Assembly: GCA_008694505.1 (NCBI GenBank)
Contig: VZDJ01000346.1
Location: forward strand, 11,215,191-11,279,190
DNA from: Cyanoderma ruficeps
Lineage: Eukaryota > Chordata > Aves > Passeriformes > Timaliidae
Direction: 5' to 3'
Length of the DNA: 64,000 nt
The notes under the pieces: model-generated
Database searches by the model: none
What the model saw: the letters and a program-made list of their open reading frames with translations, nothing else
What the model was told of the DNA's origin: nothing
Shown: piece by piece, positions 12,840 to 24,762 of the stretch
Numbering within the stretch: position 1 is the first letter of the stretch
How the letters are laid out: every line of letters starts with the position of its first letter
Made by a program: the position numbers and the translations under genes

Positions 12840-13957
12840 CAATTTTTCAATTTTTTTGCCTCTCCACTTGCTTGTTGAAAACAGTTTATTTTCTTTTAAT
12901 CTGTGTTTGAAATTGTTCACTCAATTTTTTGTGAATTTTTGTTTCTCCATAATTTCTTATTTCAGTTGTTTTCTTAGCTACAATGGGTCACTGGAGACTC
13001 ATATAATTGTTTCTTACTCTCTAGTTGGATGTGTGAAATTGTAGATACAGACCCTCTGATGTGAAAGCTCCTGGAAAATAAATACCTGCAATTGTTGAGC
13101 ATGCAACATTAAAATATGTTTTATGAGATGTTCATGGCAATAAAAAGACACTTCCAGAAAGTATACAGGAAGAAAAGCCCTGGTATGAAAACATCCCCAA
13201 ATCATTTTTTATTTTGTGCAAGTATTTATGGAAATAGTATTTGCCGTAGTGGGCTAGAACTTACACAGACAATATTTTTCCTACTCTTCAGGGAACCAGA
13301 GGAATAACACATAAGTAAATCATTCAAAAGATGCATTCTTTTTAAAATATTACCATTTCAATATTTTGAAGACATGAATTAGTCAAAACCTGATTATCAT
13401 GACACAATCAAACATGTCAAAGCCCACACTGGTGAATGCAGACTGAACATTTAAAATAGCACCAATAAAAAGGTAGGCATATTCTTGTATTTAACATCCC
13501 CAAAATACGGCTTTCAGAGTCTTACATTCACTTTGGAAGCAGAATATTTTGCCTGATTCTTGGTAATAAAGACTGTAAATACTATCCCAAACACATTCTT
13601 AATAAGGCTTGCCATAGTCAGAAAAATAAAGCTAGTCTTGGGAGGTCAGGAAAAGGAGGAGGATGACAGAACATGTAGCTCATGCTCTGTGTACTGGCTC
13701 TGACCACTGAGATGCTTCTTCCATCTGCTCTGCTTTCTTCCTTCTCCTGTTATCATAAGCAGCATGACCGTGGCTCCTCTGAGTGTGGACTGTGACAATT
13801 TTCCCAAATGAGACTGCACATCTTCCCAGTGTCCTGTGAACTGTGCAACAGCATGAGTTCAGTAACTACTGATGGAAGATGGAAAAGTAAAAAGCTTCCT
13901 GAAGGAAGCTGAGACTGAAGAGGAGAAGTTTCCATATGGAAAGCTCAGGGAAAAATA

Positions 13958-14262
13958 ACCTCAGCCCATGATGAGAATGGTCACCTCACACACAGGAAGA
14001 CCTGAGACAAAGGTGTTTAACACATTCTCTGCCTCTATTTTCAACATAGACAAATGGACCAAGGAGGTCGCAAGTGCCCTGAGCTGGAGGACCATGTCTG
14101 CAAAAATGATCAACTCCCACTCTACCTGAAATTGTGCAGGATCTGCTGCTCCAGCTGGGTCTCTACAAATCTATAGGGCCCCTTGGGATTCATCCAGGAA
14201 TCCCAAGCTGATGTATTACAGAATCAAATTCCTCCAGATAACTGGAAAACTCATGAATCACT
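13958..14262 (+). mobile_element. Ancient CR1 ORF2 fragment, region before the RT fingers
   Basis: This internal piece of CR1 ORF2 lies in sense orientation. Two parts match known avian CR1 text: the segment reading 'GAGGACCATGTCTGCAAAAA' (about 14090-14109), and the following block that translates to LLLQLGLYKSIGPLGIHPG (about 14143-14199). The latter corresponds to the CR1 linker just upstream of the reverse transcriptase, usually ending DGIHP. A segment near 14014-14055 resembles the preceding KVFN-F-ASIF motif. The copy has neither 5' end nor 3' tail and carries many substitutions and small gaps, so it is older than its neighbours. Its limits are approximate. Confidence 0.68.
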
Positions 14263-15842
14263 GGTCCACTGCCCATTTTGAGAAGGATACAGGGCTGTCT
14301 GGCTGGTCTGTTTGAGGGAGCTTGGTTGAAAAACATGAACGTTTCTAAGTATCAAGACTTTTGTGAATGGGAAAACTGTGTTCAGCCCAAAGGCTGCCAG
14401 AATGTGGCTGGAACAAAGAAATCTCTTTTAAAAAAAGATGTGTTTTTGAGAGAGAACAAGAAGCTTGGTGTCAATGAGATATAAAAGCAAAACAACAGTG
14501 GAAAAAATAGATGACGATCATCAAGGTGGTGGAACAAAGGAAGAGAATGGTTTCTTGTTGCATTTTATAGCAACCAATCTTAGGGACAGTCAAAATGGTA
14601 GATGCACACTCATAAAGGTATATTCTATATATTGAAGCTGTAAGTGTGAATTTCAGGCAGTTTTAGCCAAGAGGAGAGCTAAAGGAAAAATATCATTCTC
14701 CAACAGAAACATATAAAAACTAACATTTTGAAAGGAGAATGCTAACTAGTCCTTGTTAATGAAATAAGATGAATAAAATGAAGTATTAGCTTTTGGAAAG
14801 TTAGGAACAGTCTCGCTCTGTACTTTTCATTGAGCAATAATGTCTGTTTGCTGAACTGATCCACACACAGCACTGAGCCTTGCTATTTCCTTTTATTCAG
14901 ACTGATGATTTTGCTAATGCATTTTTCCTTGGGTGTATTTTCCAAAGTGACTCCTCTCTAACTCCTGATATACCGGCCTTTCTATTGCCAGCAAATGAGG
15001 TCATGACTTACCATCTTGGGTGACTGGACAACACATTCTTACTGGGACTGCCACAATGCTGTGCTACTGTCACCCTTCAGACCACTCTTGGTGACATTTT
15101 TAACCATGTCTGTACCCAGAAGCACAGCTGTCAGTTGATTACTGCTGTTTTTGTGAGCTCTTTATGTGTCATTGTGTTTCAAGCAGGCTCATTTCACAGA
15201 GCATGCATCCCATCAGAAAGGCACCTTTACTTTCACTAGCTGCAAAACTCATTTTACACAGCCTGTTTTAGTCCATCACAGCAGTATTGTGTACTTTGCA
15301 TTAAGTAAAGGACATGCTATTCTGATTTCTTTGAAGATGTTGTGAAAGGTGGGCTAGCAGTACAATCCTGATCATGGTCCCAGCTTTTCCTCAGTCTGAG
15401 TAATCAAAGCAATTCCATTAATCCCTTCACAGAGATGAGAAGGCTTAGTTGTGTTCACAATGGCTTGCTGTTTTTCAACTGGGGCTTTATTCATAAAATG
15501 GTGTCGGAGGCAAAAGGACACTTTGAGGATGCAGCCTTAAAAATTTGGCACCTCAGTGGATTTAATATCTCTGTGCTATCCTGCAATATTTCATTAAGAG
15601 CTGAATCTTTTTGGTCATATTTAAAAGCCACAAACACTCTGCGGGGTTTTCAGTGGAATTCAGTGCTTCATGATTTCAGGCAAAAACTGATTTAGGATTT
15701 GGGTTTTCTTATGGACATTTTCAGGAATGACTGAAAAAACGACTGCAAATTACAAACACCTTGTTATTAGGAATGTTCCAGGGGAGATGATATACTTCTA
15801 TGAATTCTTCTTGACTCCTGGGATAAATTATAGTCTTCCAAC
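14263..15842. other. Unique non-coding DNA
   Basis: No gene, recognised repeat or regulatory site was identified. An 86-codon open frame (15435-15695, +) and a 68-codon one (14278-14484, +) lack recognisable motifs. Confidence 0.5.
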
Positions 15843-16519
15843 ACAAATCTTGGTTAATGGCATGCTGACCATGAGTCAGCAGTGCCCTGGCAGCCAGGAA
15901 GGCCAACCCTGTCCTGGGGGACATCAGGCACAGCATGGCCAGCTGGGCAAGGGAGGGGATTGTCCTGCTCTGCTCTGAGCTGGGGCAGCCTCACCTCGAG
16001 TTCTGGGGGTAGTTTTGGGTGCCACAATAAAAGAAAGATATTAAACTATTAGAGAGTGTCCAAGGGAGGGCAACAAAGATGGTGAAGGGCTTTGAGGGGA
16101 AGCCATGTGAGGAGTGGCTGAGGTCACTTGGCCTGTTCAAGCTGGAGAGGAGGAGACCAAGAGGAGACCTCATCACAGTCTATGAATTCCTCATGAGGGG
16201 CAGAGGAGGGGCAGACACTGATCTCATCTTTGTGGTGACCAGTGACAGAACATAAGACAATGGCCTGAAACTGTGTCAGGAGAGGTTTAGGCTGGATAGT
16301 AGATAAAGGTTCTTCCCCCAGAGTGTGGTTGGGCACTAGAACGGCTCCCCAGGGAATTGGTCACAGCACCAAGCCTGACAGAGTTCAAAAACCTTTGGGA
16401 AATAGACTCAGGCACGTGGCATGACTCTTGGACATAGTCCTGTGCAAGGCCAGGAGTTAGATTCGATGATGTTTGTGGGTCTCCTCCTACTCAACGTGTT
16501 TTGTGATTCTGTGATTTTA
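15843..16519 (+). mobile_element. CR1 LINE fragment with 3' tail
   Basis: This is a 5'-truncated CR1 copy in sense orientation. It begins in the thumb or C-terminal part of ORF2 near a phrase equivalent to LVDSRLNMSQQCA and contains the conserved 'GGGGATTGTCCTGCTCTGCT' segment (about 15955-15974). A disrupted ORF2 C-terminus follows, then the 3' UTR and a tail of TTTTGTGATTCTGTGATT at about 16500-16517. Stops and frameshifts inactivate it. It is closely similar in layout to the copy at 4010-4810, so both probably come from the same CR1 group. Confidence 0.9.
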
Positions 16520-19500
16520 AACCTGAGCTGATATCTCTGTGAAGTCTACCAGTATATTAAAAATTAATTACTCCTTCAAACCATCAAATATGATACACAT
16601 AGTACTGGTGGAGAAAAAAAATTCTGATTTTTTTTAACTGCTAAAACTTTAGTTTGACTGGTTTGACCTGTATTTGGGAGCTCAACTGTGCAGAGGAATT
16701 AATTTTCTCCTCTTATAGTCTCTTAATCACTGCCCAGGACATGTTCACTGTTGATGACAACTGCAAGCCCCAAAAGACAGCCTTTACAACAGAGTGCAGG
16801 ATAAACAGCCCTGCAGCCAATTGCTCCTAACCCTCAGAATAGTAAAGATGGCTTCACTCCAAAATTATCACAACAGAGACCACACAGATGGGAAGATAAA
16901 AGTTCCCTGGGTAAGCTGCTAACAATGCAGGCCATTTTGCTCTGCAGGGCTGGGATGCAGAGGTAAGCCACCTGTGTTCTCATGACGTCACTGAAATAAA
17001 GGCCAGGCCCCGATTGCTTGATGGGTGCTCTTTTATTATCATACATCAGGTGTCACCTGCAATTTCATGTCTCGGGCAGTAAGAGAGAATCCATCTGTCA
17101 TCTTCCAGTGAATCTCAGAGAAATTTATTTTGAAACTGAGACCATTAGATTGGTGAAGCAGATATAAGATAGGCCAGATGTTAAAAAATAATTCCAAAAT
17201 CATTAAGGAATTTTTAAAATGGTTTTTGTTGGAATGGAATTGATTCACTGCCACATTTACTTCATGAACAGAGATTGTATTTCATTCAGTATGATACAAC
17301 AAAACAATAGATATGCCTGGATTTATTCTGCTCATCACATAGGTCTCCAAAGACTCTAAATAATTTGTAACCCTTTAAAATAGCTGAACATGCCAGTGTA
17401 AAATTGGCAGGTGAAGATTAAAAAGCTCACTCAATATTTTATACTTTGAAATTCCAGGTTTTCTTTCATTTTGGAAAACTTTATGTTGTCACTACTGAAA
17501 TCCCAGCACAGCTTTGTGGGACACAGGTCTCCCATACTTATTTTCTCATGGGTGCAGCAGGCTCCTAGGTGCAGTGCCAGGCCTATCCTATGAGCCACTA
17601 CATCTCCTGCTATACCTTTGTAGCATCCACAGGAAAACAGAGAGAAAGCCTTTCTCATCTGCTCCATGTCATGCCCTGCTAGTGAAGGAAAAGCTATGGT
17701 CAGCTCTTCTCTCACTTCAAAAAATTTTCAGGCCTTAGAAGAGTGTGTCCAAGGCTGATCAGGCTTCTCTTCTGCCATCCCTTCTCCAGCTGTGTGATGG
17801 CAGGAGTATTTTTAGGAGGAGTAATAGTACTTGGTAAGAAAAATTTCTCTGAATGCTTTCAGCATGATACTTAGTGATATATATATAAAAAAATTGTTGT
17901 TAAGCCCAAAAAAATTTGGTGTGGTTTTATTTTTATTGCAGTATATTACACCAGGGTATTTTCTGGTACTGTTATGATTGATACTATAAATTTCAACAGT
18001 TGCAAATCGTTGGGAAAGGTTTATAGTATTATCCAAGATGCTGACTTACTTATACTAATAACAGGTGGCAAAACTAATGTTGTATTATGTGACTGAAATT
18101 AACTTTGATATTTTAAAGGATATTTTACATTAATCTTTGAGTCTCATGCTATTCCTTAATTTTAGTTATAAAATAATTTTTTGTAAAGGTTGAATTTAAC
18201 TTTTATTCTGGCTATATATACACAGAACCTTTATGCAAGAAATTAAAATAAATGAGGTTTCAAACCTCATATCCACATTTATGGCTAAATTTAGCCTCAC
18301 CTTAAGAGATGAAAAAGGCAAAACTGAAGATGAGCTGATTAGAGTATCATCCAGGTTTTGCTGTCAGAAAAAAAATTAGGCTGGAACTTTTAACACTACA
18401 CTCAAAAAGAAACAATAAAATAATACAGAGTCATATTTTCCCACAATTCATTTTCCACTCTTATCGTCTCTAAATTTGAATGTCATTGTATATATTATGC
18501 ACATTTTTTTAAGCTGAAAAACATTTTCAGCCCAGACCCTCACTGCCTTTCTGAGATGCTACCAGCTGCACCAGCCTAATTCATACAGAGAATGTGTGTG
18601 CGGAACCACAGGTTGCATACACTATGCAGCTATTCAACTATAAATCTTAGTTCCATCAGGGGAAATGATATATATGAGCTGGACTTTTTGTTCTATCAGA
18701 AGAGTCAGTTCAGCAGTCCTTTCTAATGCCATGGGAAGTTAGTTTGTTTGCTTAGTCATCAAAACCCTTCAAAAACAGGGAAAATTTGGATTGTGTGACT
18801 CTGCTTCACAAAAGCTCTGTCCACACAGCCAAAATGATCTCTTAGGAATTGGAACAAATTAATAAATTAGTGTTAGGAAGTTATTATCCCTTATTTTTGA
18901 ATGAAGTCAAATATAAAATTTAATAGTATTATCATATTCTTAATTGATTCCTGTATAGAGTCTGCCATTCATATTAGAGGAGAAAAAGTTATTAGACATT
19001 ATGCCTATTTAAATCTAAGGTTTTGAAGAAGTCCTGGTAGATTGCAAACTTGTATCTCTTTACCACACTGAGCAAGCTGATGGAATCCTATAGTAAAGAA
19101 TTGTCACGTCTTATTATAAAGATATTCGTGAGACTAAGACACTTGTATTTTAAGATATAATTAAGGTAATTATTATTATTAGATAAAATTTGAAAATTTT
19201 AGTATGAAATTTGCATAGACCAATCATGTCTCACTAACCTACAGGGAAGTTCTTTCGTGGAGTCAGTGAACATATATAGATGAAAGTGACCAAATCCTCT
19301 TAGCATACCTTAAACACTAAAAAAATCTTCCAACAAAGAACTATAAAGTCTGGACTCTCATGGTTCTAAGTCATCTAAAAGTAGTAGAAATGAATAGCTA
19401 TTTTTTTACAGTGAAAAGGAGTTAACAGAGGAGTTTGTTGTTATTTAATATATGTATCAATACAGTGGAAGACTGTTTGGTACAGAAAATATGATCTAAA

Positions 19501-20747
19501 ATTATTCAGATTACTTAAAATGAAAACTGAGAAGACTTGTGGAGGATGTTACAACACTGTGAACAAGAAATAAAATAGCAGATGAAATTCATACTGATGA
19601 AAACAAGTTATGTAAATAAGAAAAAAATTATAGGCTATAAATTAGCTGTTGCCATTCAAGAAAAAGATCCTGTGGTTATAAAAATTGTATGAAAACATCT
19701 TTTCCTTAGCAATAACCAAAAAAGAAAATAAATATTAAAAATTATTAGGAAACAAATAAAGGGCAAAGCAAAAAATACATTGCACAGAGACACAGAACTC
19801 TTACATATTAAACAGAGAATAATTTGGAAATTGTAATAAAAGGAAATAAAAATGTAATAAAATAAACAGTGAGCTATTTAACCTGAAAAATTATATAGTA
19901 GAACTAGAAAAAGTAGACACAAGAAAAAAGAAGTACAAACCAACTTTTTTTGAGAAAAGACTAAATAGAAAATTACTTTTCATGTTGAGAAAGAAGGAGT
20001 GTAGAGAAACATAAATTAAGGTCCATGAAATCATAAATGACGTAGAAAGTGAAAAGAGAATGTTTATTCACTATTCATGTAGCAGAAAAACCTTTGTCAA
20101 TTAAAATTCATGCAATTTTTTTACACAGAAGGAAGTTCTTTACGCCGTTCACACAGTCAGTTCTACAGTTTGGGTGAAGCCAGAATGCAGTGGAAGCCCA
20201 ATGTATTAGTCTGTTAAAAAAAACAATTAGACACATTTTTAATGAGAACATTCTACTAGAATTGTCAAGCTCAAGGAAGTAGATTCCTTGATTCAGAGAG
20301 TAGATTCAGAAAGTCCTCAAGACTTAAATTGCAGGATGGAAGTTATAATAAGGGAAGATTTTCCTTGTTTTCACAATGTACTCCTTTGAAAAGTGGAGTC
20401 CTTTTTTCCAGTGTTCATGATCTGTGTAGACAATCAAACTAAGATTGCACCAGATGCTTTTCTTCTGAGAAACTCTGCTGGTGTTGTGAGTTTCTAAGGT
20501 CTTACTGTTTCTGATAAAAATGAATACTTCATCAAATTTATAAAAAAGAATTCAGAATATTATGAATATTAATTTGTCCAAAAATTGTGGATTTGCATGT
20601 GCACAACTTTTGATTGGCTTCACTGATATTAATCCTGTTTCCCCCCATTCTGACCAATGCCACTTTTATACACAGGCATTTGAAACACCTCTTTTTCGTG
20701 GTTCTGCTTGGAACCACGGAAATTCATGTGACACAGACCAGTTTGAA
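16520..20747. other. Unique AT-rich non-coding DNA
   Basis: No gene or confident interspersed repeat was found. The part at about 18900-20100 is especially A-rich and free of open frames above 60 codons. A 19-bp hairpin-forming palindrome sits at 18252-18270 and an 8-bp-arm hairpin at 20697-20718. A strong pyrimidine tract with AG at about 16702-16717 precedes 34 open codons but has no donor site. A 94-codon minus-strand frame at 17431-17715 has no motif. Confidence 0.55.
18252..18270. repeat. Perfect palindromic hairpin, 9-bp arms
   Basis: ATGAGGTTT at 18252-18260 is the exact complement of 18262-18270, with a single unpaired central base. In RNA the loop would open to 3 or more bases. Function is unknown. 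Confidence 0.85.
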
Positions 20748-20891
20748 GTCCCTGCTGAACAGAAATGTTAATGAGAAAAATAGTAACCCAAGCTTGAGGG
20801 TTCAATCTCTGTATGGGCCATTTACTTAAGAGTTAGACATGGTGGTCCTTGTGAGTCCCTTCCAACACAGAATATTCTGTGAATCTGTATG
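20748..20891 (+). mobile_element. tRNA-Ile-headed SINE with CR1 tail, TguSINE1-like
   Basis: The element is composite. Its head resembles the 3' half of a tRNA-Ile gene: the segment from about 20782 runs through a B-box (GGTTCAATCTC, 20799-20809) to the acceptor-stem end GGGCCA (20815-20820), matching tRNA-Ile at most positions. The 5' half with the A-box (about 20748-20780) is badly decayed. Directly after it comes a CR1 3' end (about 20830-20891) carrying the 'GGTGGTCCTTGTGAGTCCCT' phrase and the tail octamer ATTCTGTG (20874-20881), followed by a degenerate second unit. A tRNA head joined to a CR1 tail is the design of the passerine family TguSINE1, which uses CR1 machinery. It is not a working tRNA gene. 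The 5' limit is inferred. Confidence 0.72.
20799..20809 (+). promoter_or_regulatory. RNA polymerase III B-box remnant
   Basis: GGTTCAATCTC matches the internal pol III B-box consensus GGTTCGANNCC at 9 of its 9 defined positions except for the G-to-A change typical of CpG decay and one terminal C-to-T change. It lies inside the SINE head. The paired A-box is not recognisable, so activity is unlikely. Confidence 0.6.
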
Positions 20892-22255
20892 TTGTGTCCT
20901 TTTCAGCTGTGGCTCTAACAAGGCAAACAGTGAATGCCCCCTTGGCAGTGGACTTAGGGACAGGTGCAACAGACCTCCATCCCTAAAAACATCAGATCCT
21001 ATCAAAGGGAAAGCAACCTTGATCCAATGTCTTTGCAGTAGACAAGCGAAAGAGAAACATGCACACATATGCTTGATTTGGGGGAGTTTGCTTATGTCTT
21101 GGCACTGCAATGAATGTTTTCAGGAACACTTTCAAGTTGATTAGATTTGGTTAGGGTATCTATGATAGCATAGGAGATGGGTCTTTATCAAAAACAAAGT
21201 TTAAAAAAAAGCCATGCTAGAAAGACAGTGTTCCTGTCCCACATTTTGAGTCTACTGTATTACTCTCAGCAGGTCACTTCCCTGTCTTGTGCTTTGATGG
21301 TACCACTTGACTGCTTTGGGGATCCTTTCAAAACATTCTCTGTGTCAGCGCAAAAAGCTCCTTTGTTCACATTTTTATTCACCTGTAATCTCAGAATTAG
21401 GCAACCTGGAAAAGGAGCTATTGATGATGTCTTTCTGATCTTAAAGAGAAATGCAAACAATAACGTCTCTGTATAAAAGCAAATAGGTGTTGGCTACCCT
21501 AAGAAAGTTCTACTTCTTAATAAACAGGTTAAATTGTTTCACATGATTTTTTTTTCTTACTAAGTCTGATTGCAAGAGAAAATTTTTAACACTTTTTTGA
21601 TCAGAAATGCAAATTCTTATCCATCCTTGCTTTTTAATTAACTTTTTAATTTTCAAATACAAAGATAGTGTTGATGATGACTGGTAAGCTTGGGCTGAGA
21701 GATGTGCTGATCTAGTGCTGTTCCTTTGAAATCTGCAGAGAAATGAATCTCAGGGTACAAATGAAATGATAATTGGGATTTCAGTTCATCAGGGTTCAAT
21801 TAAAAAAAATAAATGTTCAGTTTCACAGATTGTTTGCTAAGGTCTTCTTCTGTAACACACATTTTTTCAATACTCAAATGACAGTTAAATTTACAATAAT
21901 TTCTTCTAACATTACCATTGTCTCAATCCCAGAAAGGTGCTGTCAGGATCAGAACATCATTGTGTTCAACACCAGGAGCAAGGAGAAGGAATAGTCACCC
22001 TTTTAAAATCCATACAGCTGTTTTCAGAGGTCTAAATCACCTTCTGAAGGTTCCTAACTTGGCTATATAGGAAAACTGGAGTCCTAAACACAAGTGCCTA
22101 TACTTCATGTAAATGGTTACAGCAACCTGAAACAAACTATTTCAATACTTGAATCCATTTGCACCAGAGTAAAGAAGAAGAATGATATGTTCCTTACTGA
22201 AGGAACGTTAAAGCTGATGAACATAAATTAATAAATAAAAGCCCCTATGTGCTGG
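20892..22255. other. Unique non-coding DNA between SINE and LTR
   Basis: No gene or repeat was recognised. Two overlapping open frames of about 100 codons (20839-21144 and 21177-21476, both +) show no domain, signal or splice context that would support coding. Confidence 0.5.
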
Positions 22256-22669
22256 TGTGTTTTGTACAATAAGTCTGCTGCAAGTCTATGGGTTACACAA
22301 AATGGCTTTTTCTTTTGTTCCTTTGTTCAGTTTGCTGTACCCCAGTTCTGTTTGTAACCCTAAGTTGCTATAAGTTGTGAGCTTTTCCCCCCAGCCTTCC
22401 CCAGATACAGTCCCTGATTAGTTTACTTTTCCCGCCTTAGTTGCCAGTCCATCAGGTGTCAAGAGACTTCCCCTCCCTGCCAGTCACTCCAAGACCTGTC
22501 CCCCAGGTCCAGAAGCTTCAAGGAGAGATCTTTGGTGACTGGCTGGGTTGCAATCTTTCCCCTCCTATCCCCATATTATTGGTGTATGTTAGTTTATGAT
22601 ATGTTGGCAGCCGCTTCCAGTTGTACCCCATTGGCTCTGTTTCTACCCACCCTGAGATCCCACCTACTG

Positions 22670-22676
22670 TATAAAA
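22670..22676 (+). promoter_or_regulatory. LTR TATA box
   Basis: TATAAAA is followed by a pyrimidine-rich segment, at the expected place for the U3/R boundary of the solo LTR. It would point transcription rightward. Confidence 0.7.
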
Positions 22677-22747
22677 CCCCCTCTCTCCTCAGACTCGGGG
22701 TTGCTCCTCAGGCACCAGTCTCGAGGTGAGGAATTCGTCCCAAACCC

Positions 22748-22753
22748 AATAAA
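22748..22753 (+). terminator. LTR polyadenylation signal
   Basis: AATAAA lies about 75 bp after the TATA box, with a T-rich downstream element (about 22775-22800). This is the normal R-region arrangement of a retroviral LTR. Confidence 0.65.
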
Positions 22754-22888
22754 CTCAAGTTCGCTCTAGCCTTCGGACAGTCCCTCCTTTCTTCCTCTTG
22801 CCATCGTCTCGCTTGGGCTTCCTGGCTGCAAAGAACCCCAGGTTTGCAGCGGTGTTCGGGGCTGGCCGAGCTGAGGAAATACAACGCA

Positions 22889-23070
22889 CTGCCACCCCCC
22901 TCATGTAAATTATTTACTTAATATGGCATGTGTGGTCAGAGAAGAAAGTAAGATGTGCCTTGAGATCCAAAGCCATCAACTCTCCAGCTCTCTTTTAAGG
23001 GCTGGAGTTCTGCACCTCCATATCCTGCAAGAGAGGAAAGCCACATTTTCTGAAAGTCCAAAAAAATATG
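22889..23070. other. Short spacer between LTR and CR1
   Basis: This is AT-rich target DNA without recognisable content. Confidence 0.5.
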
Positions 23071-23860
23071 ATCATAGAAGCAAAGAATCATTAAGGTTGG
23101 AAAAGACCTCCAATATCATCAACTCCAACCTCTGACTGAATACCACCTTGTCAACTAAACAATAGCACTAAGAGCCCACCCGCATTTCTCAAACACTTCC
23201 AAGGATGGTGATTCCACCAAATCCCTTTGTAGTCCATTTCAATGCCTAGGCACACTTTCAGTGAAAAGTTTTACAGGACATCTAACCTGAACCTGCACAG
23301 TTTGAGGCAATGTCTGCTTGTCCTGTCATTTGTTGCCTGGGCGAAGAGGCCAGTCCCCACATGGCTATATCCTCCTTTCAGGGAGTTACAGAAAATGATG
23401 AGGTCACCCTTGACCCTCCTTTTCTCCAGGATTAACAAACCCAGCTCTCTCAGCCACATCTCATATGATTTATTCTCTATACTCTTCCCCATCTCCATAC
23501 CCCTTCAGGTATCCATCTCAGGACACTCTCCAGCTCCTGAATGGCCTTCCTGAATTGAGGGACCCGGGACTGGACACAGCACGCGAGGTGTGGCCTCACC
23601 AGTACCCAGTACAAGGGGACAGTCTCTTCCCTGCTCCTGCTGGCCACACTATTGCTGATCCAGGTCAGGATGCCAGTGGCCTTCTTGGGCACCTGGGCAC
23701 ACACTGGCTCATGTTCAGCCATGATGAACCATCATCCCCAGGTCTTTTTCTGCCATGCAGCTTTCCAGCCACTCTGCCCCCAGCCTGTGGCACTACAGGG
23801 GGCTGTTACAGCTGAAGTGCAGGCCTCAGCCCATCAATCCAGCTTGTCCAGACCAGTTAG
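23071..23860 (-). mobile_element. CR1 LINE fragment, reverse orientation
   Basis: The 3' end of this CR1 copy is on the left (about 23071). Read on the minus strand it carries the end of ORF2 in frames broken near 23480: a PLYWVLVRPHLACCVQ-like motif (about 23600-23560), the IQELESVLRW segment, MWLRELGLLILEKRRVKGD and LKGGYSHVGTGLFAQA, then an eroded RLDVR..F segment and the 3' UTR. The right end (23720-23860) is upstream CR1 text with a short internal deletion near 23815-23825, where the phrase normally runs on into the connection region. Frameshifts and stops make it non-functional. Confidence 0.9.
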
Positions 23861-24762
23861 CACCAGTTGCACATATTAACACTTTAAATACAAGGAAAAT
23901 CCATATTCTCAATGGAAAAATTCAAAATAGAATCAATTCATTATTCCATTCCCATCTTGGGTTTAGATAGCAGATAAAGTTTGAAGACCTCAGTGAATGT
24001 GTAGAATTATCAGGGTGAATTAGACATGAAAACACTTTGTGGAATTGATCACCGAGGACTGAGAAAAGTGCTATTTGTGGCTACCCCACATGAAGATGCT
24101 TGAGGGGTGGGTCCTGAAGGCAACTCTCCCACCAGCATGGGCAGCAGAGAAGGCTGAAAGCTGGGATAGCAGCTCGTGTGTGTGGCAAAGCTGTGAAGAA
24201 TAAAGCTAATCAAGGGAAGAGCTCTAAGCTTGATCTGGACATGGTCAAGCAGAGGGATCTACTAAAGATATTCAGAATAATGATTCAAATGGTTTTAGCA
24301 GTCTGAACTGGCTGACTGGGAGTTGTGCATAAATGAGACCATGAAATAGAGAAGACAGAAGACTTATATGGATGATTAGTTACAACAGGTTGTATCTGAT
24401 TTCAAGGAACATATTAAATAAGACTAATCAAAATAACGCTATTTTTTCTCATGAAAAAACAGGATGTGTCTATGGTCAAATTCCCATGAAACACAATATG
24501 CAATTTCCAATGTGTCAAAGGGCTGAAAACATCTGACCGCAGAATCTCTCCCATAAAAGTCAAATGACTTTGAATGTTTTTTAGTCATAACTAATTTCAA
24601 CATGGCAACAAAGAAAAAAAATCCCAAAGACATGACTTCTGGTTGTTTTGTTTTTCATATAAATGTAGTATTACAAGAAGAAGCAAAATCTGAGAAGGTC
24701 ATGGTTGAGCATATCCCTTTAATGTCTGTCCCTGGGGCACATCAAACTCAGTTACATACCTG
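23861..24762. other. Unique non-coding DNA between two CR1 copies
   Basis: No gene or recognised repeat was found. There is a slightly GC-richer segment at about 24090-24200 of unknown origin. Confidence 0.5.

Larger units (their letters stand above)
5434..13957. other. Long unique AT-rich non-coding stretch
   Basis: No gene or confident interspersed repeat was seen in this 8.5 kb. Notable local sequence includes a T9-G10 run at about 5881-5899, five CAG units at 7909-7923 inside a GC-richer patch (about 7870-8040), another GC-richer patch at about 11440-11600, and a 12-bp-arm hairpin at 12811-12839. The longest open frames (114 codons from 10969 on +, 106 codons ending at 11325 on -) have no recognisable motif and fit chance expectation. 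The stretch 8050-8310 could be an old LTR remnant, but nothing diagnostic was found. Confidence 0.55.
22256..22888 (+). mobile_element. Solo LTR of an endogenous retrovirus
   Basis: About 630 bp with LTR architecture lies in + orientation. It starts TGTGTTTTGTAC and ends ACAACGCA, giving imperfect inverted TG/CA termini. Inside are a TATA box (TATAAAA, 22670-22676), an initiator region, a polyadenylation signal (AATAAA, 22748-22753) about 75 bp downstream, and a GC-richer U5-like end with several CpGs. Base composition is clearly richer in C and T than the flanks. No internal viral genes, primer-binding site or second LTR is present on either side, so it is a solo LTR left by recombination. 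A convincing target-site duplication was not found; flanking CTGG and CTGC agree at only three bases, so the ends may be off by a few bases. The retroviral class cannot be assigned by eye. Confidence 0.78.

Noticed and set aside
16718..16829. Strong polypyrimidine acceptor followed by 34 open codons.
   Set aside because: No donor site follows before the stop, and no polyadenylation signal or conserved peptide supports a terminal exon.
20799..20820. Possible functional tRNA gene, because a B-box and acceptor end are visible.
   Set aside because: The A-box half is not recognisable, the cloverleaf cannot be completed, and the sequence continues into a CR1 tail, so it is a SINE head.
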